Shown: positions 11,104 through 23,475 of the stretch, in pieces
How the letters are laid out: the number at the start of each line of letters is the position of its first letter
How positions within the stretch are numbered: the stretch's first letter is position 1
Assembly: GCA_022570795.1 (NCBI GenBank)
Contig: JAKUDP010000001.1
Span: 2,976,001-3,040,000, forward strand
Reading direction: 5' to 3'
From: Sphaerulina vaccinii
Lineage: Eukaryota > Ascomycota > Dothideomycetes > Mycosphaerellales > Mycosphaerellaceae
Length of the DNA: 64,000 nucleotides
The notes under the pieces: generated by a model
The model's input: only the letters and a program-made list of their open reading frames with translations
Told to the model about the DNA's origin: nothing
The model's database searches: none
Position numbers and translations under genes: made by a program

Positions 11104-12097
11104 GCACGGCACTTGGAAGGAGGAGAGGCGAATCGAAGTACTTCGCGCATTTCACGCATAACTCGAGGCAGCTCGGCGCATGTGGTAGAAGAAGTATTCC
11201 ATCAACCCTGAGGGTCTGGAACTTCCGGGATCTCAGACACAGGCCACATAGTACGCCGAACGGACATCACGATACCAGTGCATGCACTTACTACCATCAG
11301 ACCAGCGGCTGGTCTACCGCTTGGTTACGATATAAAGAAGCACGCATGCCACAGCAAAGGCATGCGAGGCGAGATAAGATGGATATGAGAGATAGAGGCA
11401 GATTCCCCTAGAGATTAATAATGTGTATATTCCATTCTAGAGCAGAGAGAATAGCATTGAGAAGGGAATTGGCTTTAGATGGGGAAACTGAGGAGAAAGA
11501 GAGGAATGAAAATCATCTCAAAGTCACGCTCGTCTCATATATGTCTTGATGTGCGTTTGCCTTCGATCGCCTGCTTTTGATCTCTTGTTGGATGCATCCC
11601 CGTATCTTGACCTGACTCGTGGCACCGATTCTTGGCGACTCTGCATAGGGACATCTCTCCTCTCCCGTCTTCCAATTCCTTTCCTTGTCCACTCCATCCA
11701 GCCTCGATGTCTTTAGCGCAACAACAGCAATCAACGCGTGTGGACAGTATATGCTGTAATGCACCGAGCTACGCGTCGATGGATGAGCATCCCGTAAACA
11801 CCAACAGCCTTTCTCCACGAGCATACGGCGATGGAGTCGAACGAGCTCGCCTGTGAGCTCTACTGTCGGAGTACTGTAAGGCAAAGCTCTCCCTCTATCG
11901 TGGCGCTAATGTAAGCTGCACAGGGCTTTGCAGTCTGCATGCACAGTCCCACACCACCCACCATTGCGGCTGAAGAGATGGTCACATTCGGCGATGCTCG
12001 AGTCCCACGTCCCGATTACAGCTATCCTGCTACAACTTCTCTCTGTTGAATACTGCTCAACACAAGACATTGTCAGCATGCTGACTAGCTTACCACC
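11104..12097. other. Intergenic region between LCB2 and the NLR gene
   Basis: Almost 1 kb with no supported gene. It must hold the LCB2 3' end and the NLR promoter. Confidence 0.5.
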
Positions 12098-15000
12098 ATG
12101 GGTGATCCGGGCCTGCACCAGCCAGACATTTCGGAGTATCAGGTCGGGGTCCTCTGCGCTTTACCACTCGAAAGTTCCGCTGTAATGGCCGCTTTTGACG
12201 AGGACTATGCGGCACCATTTGGTCTGGTTCCGCAAGATGAGAACAGCTATACCTTCGGCAGGATTGACAAGCATAAAGTTGTGCTTGCCTGTTTACCTGC
12301 TGGAACCACTGGAAAGGCGGCTGCCGCAGCTGTCAGCAAAGATCTGAAGCGCACATTCCCAGCAATTACCATTGGTCTCATGGTTGGTATTGGCGGAGCC
12401 GCTCCAAATGAGAGTCATGATATACGGCTTGGGGATATCGTCGTCGCACAGCCCACTGGCGATGGAGGTGGTGTCATCCAATACGACTTTGGCAAACAGC
12501 ACCCGAAAGGCTTCATATCCACTGGGACACTCAATAAACCTCCTGTTGCGCTAATGTCGGCACTTGCCACACTGAAAGGCAACCACGGAAAACGAGGAGG
12601 CAACAAACTGACTAGCCATCTCGACTTCATCCTGCCCAAGCTAGAAGAGGCGTACAGGTTTCCTGGAGAGGAACATGATCGCTTATTTGAAGCAGTTTAT
12701 CTTCATATTCAACGAGGTCATGGGCAAGGTGATGGCTGTACAGAAGGGAGATTCACCTGTGATTTAGCTTTCCTCAAACAACGCCCAGTACGCAATGAGC
12801 CTCAAGTGCCTCGCGTCTTCTACGGAAACATTGCAAGCGGAGACCAAGTCATGCGCTCTGGAATTGACCGAGATCGTATCGCAAACGATTGCAATGCGAT
12901 CTGCTTCGAGATGGAAGCAGCTGGACTCGAGAACAGCTTTCCTTGTATAGTAATTCGGGGCATCTGCGACTACGCTGATTCCCACAAAGACAAAAGCTGG
13001 CAAGGATATGCAGCAGCCAGCGCTGCATCATTCGCCAAGGAGTTCTTGGGCTTCGTGAAGCACCACGAGCTTGCCAAGGAGCGACCTAACAGAAGATCCA
13101 GCATAAGCATCAGGTCGCTGAATGTGGCTTCCGCCGTTTCGAGAAGCGAGAATGAGCATCGTGTTTCACATTCATATCAGTTCCCAACAGGTACGATACT
13201 ACCCGCCTCACTGGAAACCCCTGCCCAACTGACAACCAGCAGATCTGCCCATCGGTATGCAAGGCGTACCAGATGTCGGACATTTCGTGCCACGAGACAT
13301 CGAAATGAAGTGTCTAACAACTTACTTCTTCCCGGAGCACAGCGTCACATCTTCGCGGCGTGACTTTGTAGTGCATGGCATGGGAGGGGTTGGTAAAACA
13401 CAGCTTTGCCTCGCTTTTGCACGAGAATCCAAGGCTCGATTCAAGCACATATTCTGGCTAGACGGCTCTTCTAAGGATGCTATATTGAACTCGCTGGTAC
13501 AGTCAGCATCAAGAGCGCTAGGGCTACTCACGACTCGCGTCTTCTCGGCTAAGCAACCTGTGCAGCCTCCGCCAACAGAACTGCTACCAGAGATCGCTGA
13601 GCACTTCTTGACATGGCTTTCCAAGGCTGACAATCGTGATTGGCTGTTATGCATTGACGCCGTGGATCGGGATTGGAGAACTGAAAAGGATCTCCAAGCG
13701 TTCGATTATCGCGAATATCTACCCGAGACAGACCATGGCAATGTACTAATTACTACCAGACTGGCTGATCTGCATAGACCGTTAGCCTCGCTGCGTTTGC
13801 GACATTTCGACGACGATCAAGCACTAGAGATGCTGGAGTCGACGGCAGGCAGACGACTCTCAGGTGCGGAACTTGGCGCTCATTACAGGCATTGCTAATG
13901 AATATCAGGCGCACAGCCGCTGATCGAGAGGCTGCATGGACTTCCTTTGGCTCTCGCTCAGGCAGGTGCTTACCTTGGCCGCAGTCCCATGACCGTCCAG
14001 AAGTACATGGAGTACTACGAAGAAACAGAGTCGTGGGCCAGATTGGCTGGAATCCAATACAAAATCTCGGCACATGCAGTTAGTGGACGAAGTCTGTTAA
14101 CGACATGGAAGATGACATATGATCAAGTTGCTCAGGAGAACGCGGCCGCGAGTGGACTGCTGAGGCTATGGTCATTCTTGGACCACGGCAAATTGTGGTT
14201 CGAGCTCTGCGATGGTACGAATGTGCAACCAGTAGATTTTGTCTGGCCGAACTGGTACCTGGCTATTATCGGAGACGAGATTGCCTTTCAAGAGAGCCTG
14301 CAAGTTTTGGTGTCCTCGTCTCTCGTGTCGATCTCTGCTACAGAGGTGAGCTTCACGATGCACCCAGTGCTACACGACTGGAGTCTGCATTATGTGCAGG
14401 AAAGCTCTTCGAAACCGCAGCTATATGCCATGGCAGTATGTCTGGTCGCTCGCCTGTGTTCGGATGAGCGGACTGCCGATGATCTGTCAAACATAGACCG
14501 GATCTTACCACATGCGAAGCACATTGCGCGGATAGCGAACACGGAATGTGGCCTGCAAACGGCGGACAATATGAGAACTATAGCTCTGTTCTTGATGCAT
14601 AGAAGCGTCTTCGAAGAGTACGAGCTTTTGCTCACCCGCGTGCTGGCTGTTGAAGAGAGGGAACTTGGCTATAGCCACCCGCAGACCCTCGAAACGGTCA
14701 TTTTACTCGGTGATCTGTACCAAGAACGACTTGAGATAGGGAAAGCCGAGCAATTGTACCAACGCAATTGGACCGGGAAGACCAGCATTTCCAACAACGA
14801 TATGGAGCCCGATCTGATACGAATTGGAGAGCGTCTGGCCGAGATATACATGGACCGAGAAGATTGGCGTGAGGCGGAGGAGATATATCTGGTCTGTCGG
14901 ATGTTCAAAGAGCGCGAACCCTACAATCCTTCGACTTTAGACACTATGCAGCGACTCGGGTACGCGTTCTGGAGACAAGACAAAGACAAATCGGCAAAGC

Positions 15001-18000
15001 ATATCTGGCAGCTCGCACTTGATCGAAGCTTACCTGGCGAAGAAACAGACATAACGCTAGAACTCATGACCAATGTTGCGGACTTATACGTACATGAGGA
15101 TGCATATGCAGAGGCAGAAAACATGTACAGAAGATGCGTGAAAGCCAGCATCAGAACTCTAGGATCCTTCCACGGAACAAGTCTTCTCGCAAAGATCAAT
15201 CTTGCCTCATTTCTGCAAGATCGACACAGGTTGCAGGCTTTGGTGGAGCTATGGGAGGAGACTGTGCACGAGTGTCAAGCTCTCAAGAAAGATCAGAAGA
15301 CACCCGAGATCGAGGAGTTCGAGGCTGCGTCTGCGACCAATCTTGCTTGGGCTTATATGCTTCACGGAAGGCTACAAGGCGCCCAAGACATTCTTCTGGA
15401 CGTCGTCGAGCTGTATGAGCGTGTTCTAGGAGTCGATCATGAGATGACAGAAACAGCCATGGCTCATTTGAGTGGCGCGCGAGACAACGTTGGTATGCAA
15501 GAGAAATATCCCTGAACGATAGATACTGACGTCCTACAGCATATGCTCATCGGCACGGCATCTCTGAGTACAATATGGCAGACTTTCTGGCCACGGACAC
15601 GGGTTCCGACGATATGAACCTATTCATCCAGACTAGACTACAGGAGTTCGTGGAGCAACGCAACCGCAGAGCTACATCGAGGATACCTATATCAAGCGAG
15701 TACGTGAAATACAGAACCTCTAAAAGCAAGTCGCAAAGGCCACGTTATCACGGCAAGCTCTGGCACGACCACATTGCGGAGATCATGGCCTGCACATCTA
15801 CCGCCCCACAGCCTGCTCCAGGTGATACTCTTGTTCTCAGCCTCTTGCAGCAGCGAATCCTGTTCGAGCTTCGCCGCGAAAGTCCTTTGATGGACGCACT
15901 CTCTTCAATAGGAATGTGGGATGGCGAGACAAAACGTCGTAAGATGGATCTGGAACAGCTCCAGTCGGTCACGGTCTATTGCCAGAACAGCAGCTATGGA
16001 GCTCCGTCGTACATCTCATCTTCGACAACGACGAAGTCGCCACGAGCGTACAGGTCGAGCCGAGCTAAATTCTCTACATCATGTGCTCGATCATCTGATC
16101 GAGAATCATCTAGACAGCAACACTTATACTGGAAGCCTGTGGAAGATATGCCTGGCTTCTATGAATACCAACGCACATCGGACACGGATACCACAGACAT
16201 GGCAGATCCATTGATCGACGATGCAGCCAGTTCAGTGTGGTCGCAGAATCCTGACGCTTGGGCAAAGCTTACCGAGAAAGCGCGACATATCGAATCTGTC
16301 GATACTGATTCGAATGCTGCGAATTCTTCCGACAGTGTCTTGGAGCCCCGCCATAACGTCAACGACCATGGCTATGCGCACACTAACGGAGGACAACATT
16401 TCCCGACCCCAGTGCGATCGACCGAACATAGCGTAACCGCTCCAGATCGCAGCCTTGAAGTAGCGGAACCTGTTCCAGCTGGACATGAAGAGGAGAATTT
16501 CAATGGCCACAGCATATCACCAGTGGACGAGGAGAAGCGCGATGTACAATGGGTTGTCGAGCCTGAAGAGGTTCCAGAGAAGAAGACGACCCGAAAGAAG
16601 AAAAAGCCGAAGAAGAAGAAGTATCGAGATGCTCTGGTTGGACCAGATCACTTATGCACAGCTTTGATCAAGTGGGGACAGTTCGCGGCTGTCAAGATGG
16701 GAGACGGTCACGCAGTTGGGCTGAACTCAGGGGTTGGCTCGACGAGCTTTGGCCTTATTCTTGACCCTGAGAGCGCTACTCAGACGCGTATTGGGCAATT
16801 AAGAGAAGAGTATCAGGCGCAAGGAAGTAGTTGGAAGTATACATGGCTAACGCATGATGAGACCACGGTGCGTGAATATGGATTACTCACTCCAGAGGCA
16901 ACACCAAAGCCTTGTGAAGTTGCAGACAAGCACAATGTGAAAAGAGAAGATGGAACCTCGCAATCAAGAAAACCGATCTCTGATCAAGACATGAGCCCAG
17001 TCAGTGAGCGTCCTACAGGGGGTGATAGCAAGCGGATTGATCGTGGCCACGAGGATGGGTACGAGCCGGCATATGCAGGGCCTGCTGATGAACCGATCCC
17101 GTATGCAGATGCAGAAAACAAAGAAGATGAACCTCGAAGCGGAAACGAGAGCGGCGACAGCAAGAAGAAGAAAGATAAGGAGGTCTCGTTCGCGGTAAGC
17201 CATAGTCCGCATGCACGCTTTAGATACTTGCTATTGCTAACATAAGTAGGAGGCAGAGGTTGATGTCAACGAGGAGAAGAAAGGGAGCGGGAAAGCCAAA
17301 GCTCTTGATGCCAATACAAAGTCGCTATACGAGAACGCTGCCGCGGCGGGTTATGTCGAGGCTGTGATCCAAAGTCGACTGAATGTCTGGGTACGGAAGG
17401 CTGACTTTGACGCCTTTACTCGGGAACATGAGCGTAGTGGTGGGCCTGGTCCCGAGCATAACGTTCACAAGGAGCAGGAAGCGGACCAATCTCGACCAGG
17501 AGCTGAGAATGCTATCGACGAGGATGATTCAAGAGCCACTACCAGAACTGGCAAGCATTTGAAGAAAGATCCTCATCTATCAAGGAGATGGAAACATCGC
17601 GCACGATCCAACATGGTAGAAACGCTACCAACCGTGAGTGAGGATGTCAAGGAGCCCGGCGATGACGATCGCAATCCCACCGAAGAGGCTACACTTGGCA
17701 CCACGACCAGCATTGAAGATGTACCACGGAATCGCCAAGCACTGTACGAGTCTTACCACACAGCTGGAAGTACTTCCATCGCTCCATTCATGGACAACTC
17801 GTTCCAGCTGCCAAATGTAGCATACGCGCAACCGCGGTCACAGATGGCGTACCAGTATTCCCATGGCATTCCGCCTGTATTGCATGCCGGAATGTCTTAT
17901 GGTCCATCTTACTACAGTCACACTGTTGGTTTCGCACCTCATGCGCGAGTGCCGCCATTTGTCGATACATCCTTAGAGACCGTTAGGCCGATGGTGCGCG

Positions 18001-18737
18001 ATAATCCTCGAGCAGATATCAGAGCGAACGAAGACTACGTTAGCCGCCGTCTCGATGACATCGGGAAGACGTTCGCCGACAGTATTCACAAGCTGTATCG
18101 ACATCTAGGAGCTCGTGACCGCGTCTCAGACTTCGCGTCGAGGGAGCGACATGGCGTGTTACCTGGGAGCAATCACAACGCTCGTAGAACAACGGGAACG
18201 CATATTCGACGATCTCGACATACGCGCGTCAGGCCAGATGTGTCTACGAGGACACATAACAGTTCTTTGCCTGGCGAACACCCTCGCGAAGATCAAGCGG
18301 CTGGCGTAAGCGCACCAGAACCACCAGACTTTGCAGTCGCGGTGCCAGACTTGCCGACACTTCCAGATCCCCTAGCCATATCTCCAGGCTTCGAGAGACA
18401 GTTCTATACCGTCGAGAACAGGCGTGCGCCTGCGTCCTCGATGAGGGTACAGAATGATGGGTACAGCACGCCCAGCTCTGACAACGCTTTCGACGAGGAA
18501 TACATGACAAGATGGCCGTTTCCCGAGTATGAACGACGCTTCTCTAGGTATGGTGGGCCCGCGACAAGCCAAGACGAGGAAAGGACAAGAACGCCGCTTT
18601 CGGACTGGAATTCGAAATACAGACCCGGTCAGACTCTTGCAGCGCCCGAGAACGAGTCCCATCTCACAGCAGACCAGAAGCGGAAGAAGAGACTCGATGC
18701 AGTTGAGCGGCGACTGCGAAAGGAAAGTACGTCTTAG
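12098..18737 (+). CDS. Giant NLR-like STAND protein: PNP, NB-ARC, TPR and a long C-terminal extension
   Basis: Five exons (12098-13190, 13243-13863, 13909-15492, 15540-17194, 17250-18737) join in frame to about 2,146 residues. Residues 13-340 are a nucleoside phosphorylase-like domain (YQVGVLCALPLESSAV, FEMEAAG.. and IRGICDYAD). Residues 365-620 are NB-ARC, with P-loop GMGGVGKTQ (Lys416), WLLCIDAVD as Walker B and GLPLA at 582-586. TPR-like repeats follow to about 1,110. This is the layout of fungal NOD-like receptors linked to non-self recognition and incompatibility. The 47-bp intron at 15493-15539 (GTATGC, ACTGAC, CAG) carries the frame past the TAA/TGA-type end at 15515 into a polar, Lys-rich C-terminal half with no domain I know. 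Alternative: two genes, with a stop at 15513-15515 and a second ATG at 15575. Two further short introns (15939-15985 and 16048-16117) are possible and would shorten the product by 39 residues. Confidence 0.72.
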
Positions 18738-18780
18738 AATGCAGACGCAGTCTTTTATTTAGATACACTGGCTGTAAACA

Positions 18781-19587
18781 CTATGATCTTATACTCTCGA
18801 ACGAGAATGCCTTGTGCGAATCCACCCTGTCAATGGGTTTCTCAGCTGCCTGCTTCTGCACAGCATCCATCTCTAATGCAGGCTCCTCCGTATAAAGCTT
18901 GACTGGGAGCGATGGCAACTCAGCCACATCCTGGCCTTCCTTCTCATATACTGCCGTATTGTCTCCTTCGAACACATGTGGCTCTGCATGTAGCTCGAAG
19001 CTTTCTTCGAATTCGTTGAAACCTGCTCTCATACGCTTACGACGTCGAAGTAGAAGGAATAGACCGAATGCCAACAGACTCAGGCCTGTCACAATGCCAA
19101 TTGCTATTCCAGCAATGCCACCAGAGGACAGTCGACTCGACGAATGCCAATTGTCCTCAGCTGCTCCTGTAGCACTCGCAACGCCGACAGCAGTGGCACC
19201 TGGACTGGCAGTCTCGCTCATTTCCGTGCCAGCTTGACTCGTCGTACTCGTCGCCAAACTCCCTGCTAGTCCCTTCACAGTAAACGGCATCTCAAATGTC
19301 CCCAAAGCAGCTCTAATTGTATAATTCTCATCTTTCGCCAAACAGCTCGTCACGCCATCTCGAAACCATTGAGGTACCTGCGACCAAACCTGCGAAGCAC
19401 ACAGCTCTTGTTGATCGAAGCACATCAAGTCTTGCGCGTAGTAAGAACATTCGCAGGGACCGGGCCATTGTGTGAGAGCTGTGTAGGATTCTGTGCAGCT
19501 CTGGCGTAGAGTGTCGCATCGATGGGCACAGGATCTGAAAGTACTTTGGACGTCTCCGATGCATGCGCCTGTGTAGGTTTCGGGCAT
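18781..19587 (-). CDS. Cys-rich single-pass membrane protein, start uncertain
   Basis: A frame of 268 residues from the first ATG. Residues 9-62 hold many cysteines (ACIGDVQ, SCAHRCDTLRQSC, PCECSYY, MCFD, ELCAS). A Ser/Thr/Ala/Gly-rich stalk follows, then a strong transmembrane helix near residues 158-182 ended by LLLRRRKRMR, and an acidic cytoplasmic tail. This is a type I surface-protein layout, yet no signal peptide is present from this ATG. The frame stays open for about 75 bases upstream (VLLQLDITSSPPNPYLRI...) without an ATG, so a short upstream exon with the signal peptide is likely missing from this model. Function is unknown. It is tail-to-tail with the NLR gene, 43 bp apart. Confidence 0.65.
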   Translation of the reverse strand: MPETYTGACIGDVQSTFRSCAHRCDTLRQSCTESYTALTQWPGPCECSYYAQDLMCFDQQELCASQVWSQVPQWFRDGVTSCLAKDENYTIRAALGTFEMPFTVKGLAGSLATSTTSQAGTEMSETASPGATAVGVASATGAAEDNWHSSSRLSSGGIAGIAIGIVTGLSLLAFGLFLLLRRRKRMRAGFNEFEESFELHAEPHVFEGDNTAVYEKEGQDVAELPSLPVKLYTEEPALEMDAVQKQAAEKPIDRVDSHKAFSFESIRS

Positions 19588-19929
19588 AATTCTTAAGTAG
19601 GGGTTTGGTGGCGAAGATGTGATGTCGAGCTGAAGGAGAACAGCTTTTGCATTGCTAGCATATTACCAACTACGTCAAGCTTTGTGTTCTGGATCGTGTC
19701 CAATCGTGGGTTCTTGAGAGTGGCACGGCATGACAGTGTCGTGTTGGCTGGACTGGAGTAGAGCACGGGAAGCTGGAGCTGGAGCTGGCACAGCCAAAAG
19801 CTGGCACTTGCAGAGTGATAGTACTATGAATCAGTCAATCTCTTGTTCGCAGGAACGCTGAACGCCCCCTTTCAGTCTATGCCATCCACTTCCACTCAGG
19901 ATTATAGTCTAGTCCAAAGACCATTTCCA
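19588..19929. other. Region upstream of the Cys-rich membrane protein
   Basis: About 340 bp. It probably holds the missing 5' exon and promoter of the membrane protein gene and the 3' end of the 2EXR gene. A small GGAGCT direct repeat sits near 19770-19790. Confidence 0.4.
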
Positions 19930-20703
19930 TCAAAGAGGCCCGCGATTGTGCCAAAGACTCCTGTACTGAGATACAGAACCGGCATCCATTCTCCAAAACT
20001 GAGATGTAGAATCGGCGCTTGGTCTGAATAAGATCTGGTACAACCTGTCCACCATCATTCGATCGATATCGTTGATGCGGTCCCGCATCACTTGATAATT
20101 GGCGGCGTTGAAGTCCACCATTATATCTTCCCTTGCGGATAATCCGCAGACACAGTCGACAGCAATTTGGAGTCGTGCCGGCAGCCGGAGATGATCAACA
20201 AAGTTCTTCTGCAGGTGAACGAGAAGGCGCTCTGCATGGTCCAGGTTCGGTTCACTGCGCACATAGTTCTTCTTGCTGTACGCGTGGAATCCAGTCATAA
20301 CCAGCTCTAGACGGGTGAGGGACCGGACTCGTTCTCGTCCGAGAGACCGTATCCAGTCTACTAGCCTTTCGGTGATGTGATTGATATCGCAATTAGGGCG
20401 CGCGCACCAGTACCTGGTTGCCTGTATCTCGATTACGACTCGATTCGCCAGGAAGGACGGCAGAGCTTCTTTCTGGATCTGACGGCATGTCTCGTCGAGC
20501 GCAGGCATGCCACTCGCAGGTTGCGAGTTGAGAGAGTGGTGGTCTAGTCGAGGACGGAAATCACCAGGTCCCATCACATATCGCACCTTTTCCACTGCCA
20601 GAGCGTAGGTGTAGATGCGGTTACGGAGTTCACCAGGAAGTCTGAGGAGCGGCGAGGTTTCCATTTCCAGTTTGGCCGAGCTGGGTACAGTGTCTTCAGG
20701 CAT
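19930..20703 (-). CDS. 2EXR / F-box-like domain protein
   Basis: 257 residues from the ATG at 20703; the frame extends upstream only through a TTG codon. Near the N terminus is SPLLRLPGELRNRIYTYAL, the hallmark of the large fungal 2EXR (F-box-like) family. It is followed by a predicted mixed alpha/beta region and a conserved-looking CRQIQKEALPSFL. Members are numerous in filamentous fungi and almost all lack a known role; a function in substrate recognition is only a guess from the F-box-like start. No transmembrane or signal sequence is seen. Confidence 0.7.
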   Translation of the reverse strand: MPEDTVPSSAKLEMETSPLLRLPGELRNRIYTYALAVEKVRYVMGPGDFRPRLDHHSLNSQPASGMPALDETCRQIQKEALPSFLANRVVIEIQATRYWCARPNCDINHITERLVDWIRSLGRERVRSLTRLELVMTGFHAYSKKNYVRSEPNLDHAERLLVHLQKNFVDHLRLPARLQIAVDCVCGLSAREDIMVDFNAANYQVMRDRINDIDRMMVDRLYQILFRPSADSTSQFWRMDAGSVSQYRSLWHNRGPL

Positions 20704-20851
20704 GTTGAACCGTTGTGTGATGAGCGGAGGAAGATCTGGCTTGGGCCTTGTCAATTTATTGATCGGCTTCGGAAGTGAGTCAGCTTTTTATGCTTCTTTG
20801 CTCGACCGTGGGTTGCGAGCCTTCCGACCCAGCTGTCGATGGTGCCAGAGT

Positions 20852-21190
20852 TCAGACGCCTATGTCCATCCACTCCTTTGCGTCGTCCATCACGAAGAAG
20901 TTGCCAGGGCCATAGATTGCTTCATTTCTGTACAGCTCCCACTTCTGATCGCTGTCTCTCTTGCGCCAGTCCAGTTTGATCACGCTCTCGCGTACGATGG
21001 GTCTCGTGCCGTCGCTAATACCCGTCCCACGGACGGTGTACCATACAGTTCCTAGGTCGCATTCTGTATTTACTGATGCGCTGAAATTGAAGGCTCCAGC
21101 ATGCCAGTATGGATTTGCCTTTCTGATCAGAGCTGTATCTGCGATCTGGTCTTCGAGAGTTCCATCAGATGGTAAAGCATCGGGAAGCAT
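20852..21190 (-). CDS. Small hypothetical protein
   Basis: 112 residues from the ATG at 21190. The frame opens upstream to 21211 without an ATG and is then closed by a stop, so either this is the start or an upstream exon is missing. The composition is protein-like (KANPYWHAGAFNFSASVN, GTVWYTVRGTGISDG, KLDWRKRDSDQKWELYRNEA) but I recognise no family. Coding support rests on length and composition only. Confidence 0.4.
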   Translation of the reverse strand: MLPDALPSDGTLEDQIADTALIRKANPYWHAGAFNFSASVNTECDLGTVWYTVRGTGISDGTRPIVRESVIKLDWRKRDSDQKWELYRNEAIYGPGNFFVMDDAKEWMDIGV

Positions 21191-21434
21191 TATGCCACCG
21201 TCGCTTGTCACTCATCCTTCTGATTTGGCTGCTTCCGATAGTGATGTCGGTGTCGTAAAGGAAGTGGTTGTTGAAGCTCGGGAGATGAAGCTTGAACATC
21301 CCTGTCAGTCGGCCAAGTCAGCAGCTTTCCAAGCTCACCACGCGTCAAACAACACGTTCTCAACTCATGGCATATCGCAGTGCAGCATATCAACCGGACC
21401 CAGCTAAGGAGTAGTCGAGGACGAGACGAAATGC

Positions 21435-23475
21435 ATGGCGCAACAACACAACTCGCCGAGCCAGGCTGATGCTGCATCATGGCTGCTGCCCACGAACCGC
21501 AAGCTCCGCAACCTGATTGCCATCTCTCTACGCAACATATCGCTCACGCGCACATCTCCTGCTCGGAAGAAGGGTCAGGGTCAGGTCTTCGATGATGATG
21601 CTCTGCCGCAGACGCTGAAGTCGCCGGCCAAGTTGTTGGCGCTCCAGGAACAGAAAGCTTTGGGCCATTCGCGCAGCTCGACAGACTTGCGCGCCGTAGT
21701 GGAAGAGAATGCTCTCACAGAGGACGATGGGGCTAGTGTTGTGGACTCAGCGAATGATAGTCCTGTAGCTGTTCAGCCCAAGGGAAAAGAGAATGTGCGG
21801 AAGACGTCTACTACCGCGCCCAAACGCCCACCTTTCAGGAAGCTGAGGAGAAGAAGCACTCTTGAGTGGCTCAATGCTACTCCTCAGCGTAGGCAGGAAC
21901 GGCTGGAAGACGTCACGAAAGGGCGGATGGTGGATGTCTTCTTCAGCTTGCATGTGCAAGGCGTTGAAGGTGAGCACGGCCGTTCACGGTTGAGAGCAGT
22001 ACTGACTGGAGATATAGAACCTGTTTACATTTCCGAGACTGTCGAGCACACCATGAACCCAACCTTTCGTTATGTAGACTGGGACGCATGTGGACCAGGA
22101 GTCACCCGCCTCGACAGCGTGACTATACGGATATATGTGAAAAGTGGCAGATCTACAGATTGGCAACAATTACTCCAGATGAATATTGCTCTCAAGGAGC
22201 TGCATTATCTGGGCAGAACTGTACGTCTTCAAAGACCGTGCTTTGTGCATACATGCTGACATGAACTAGCTCGATACCCTTGGCTCTCCTTTACCTGAGA
22301 ACGCGATCATCTTGCACATGACTGACGGCGTATATACTGCGCCCACGGGCTCTTTAGCCGAGCTTGCAGCTCCTCGTCCTAGAGCAGTCAAGCCGCCGTC
22401 CAGCTCCCGGCCACTGCCAACGTCGTCTTTCGATGCTCTGCTGAGGCTGTCTAAGCTGGACGACAGTATTCAAGATGCCTTGGCTACCCGAGATCAGATC
22501 GCCAGCGATTTAGAAGCGCTTTTGCAATCGAACAAGAAGGCCTTAGCCAATCGTGACGAAGTCGCTGAGGCTGATGATCGATTGAAGACCATTGATTTCG
22601 CAAAGAAAACTGTTGAGAAACAGCTCGAGAAGGCTCGCAAGCAGCAAGAGGAGAAGTGTGCCTCTCTGAAGACAAGGCGTGCTCTAATGGTATCTGATGT
22701 AGGCACGCGCAAGAGTCACAGTCGCACAATCGAGCAGACCAAGCCAGAATTTCCCAGTATGCGCGATGAGCACCAAGCCAAGACGACTGCTATTCAGAAT
22801 CAAAGACGGCGTATCTGCGAGGACTTGCAGCAGATTTACCCCATCGAGCAGCTTTCAGGCAAAGTGCTGTCGTTTAACATCGGTGGCATGCACCTTCCGA
22901 CATCAGATCATCTGGATTCAGAGCCGCCGGAGATCGTTGCAGCCGCGCTTGGACATGTTGCGCATACTCTTCAACTTTTATCGTTCTACCTGTCACATCC
23001 TCTACCATATCCGGTCACACCTCGAGGCAGTACAAGTTTCATTCACGATCCGATCAGCATACTGCAGACCAAGAATGCGATCACGACCGAGAAAGCCGAA
23101 GATAAGCTGCGGACATACCCACTGTTCAGCAAAGGCATGCCTCGATTCCGGTTCGAGTATGCTATATTTCTACTCAATCAGAACATTCGAGTGCTGCTTG
23201 AGAGCGAGTTCGGGCTGCGCATACTGGACATCAGGCAAACATTAGCGAATCTGAAGTATCTGCTCTATGTTGCAACCGCTGGTGAAGGCGAGCTCCCGGC
23301 TAGGAAAGCTGGAGGTATCCGTGGACTGATGAGAGCACCTGCTATGCAGCGAACCGGTAGTGCAGATTCTGCTAGTAGTGGACTCTCCGGCTTGACATTG
23401 TTCAGTAATGGCAAAAGCAGAGCTCACGGAGGTGCCGCGGACAGACTGCGAGAGATCAGTGCGAAGGTATCGTGA
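21435..23475 (+). CDS. VPS38: Vps38/UVRAG-like subunit of the PI3-kinase complex
   Basis: Exons 21435-22220 and 22270-23475 join in phase 0 to 663 residues. Residues 160-285 look like the UVRAG C2 domain (VDVFFSLHVQGVEG..., YISETVEHTMNPTF, ..IRIYVKSG). Residues 325-430 are a long coiled coil rich in Lys, Glu and Ala. The C-terminal part has the UVRAG/Atg14-type fold motif (LSFNIGGMHLP, ALGHVAHTLQLLSFYLSHPLPYP, RFEYAIFLLNQNIRVLL). This family supplies the complex II subunit that pairs with Vps30/Beclin and Vps34 in endosomal sorting. The N-terminal C2 argues for Vps38/UVRAG over Atg14. The 49-bp intron has GTACGT and CTAG ends. Confidence 0.85.

Noticed and set aside
15513..15515. TGA as the end of the NLR gene
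   Set aside because: A well-formed intron (15493-15539) with matching phase removes it; kept as the alternative model rather than the main one.
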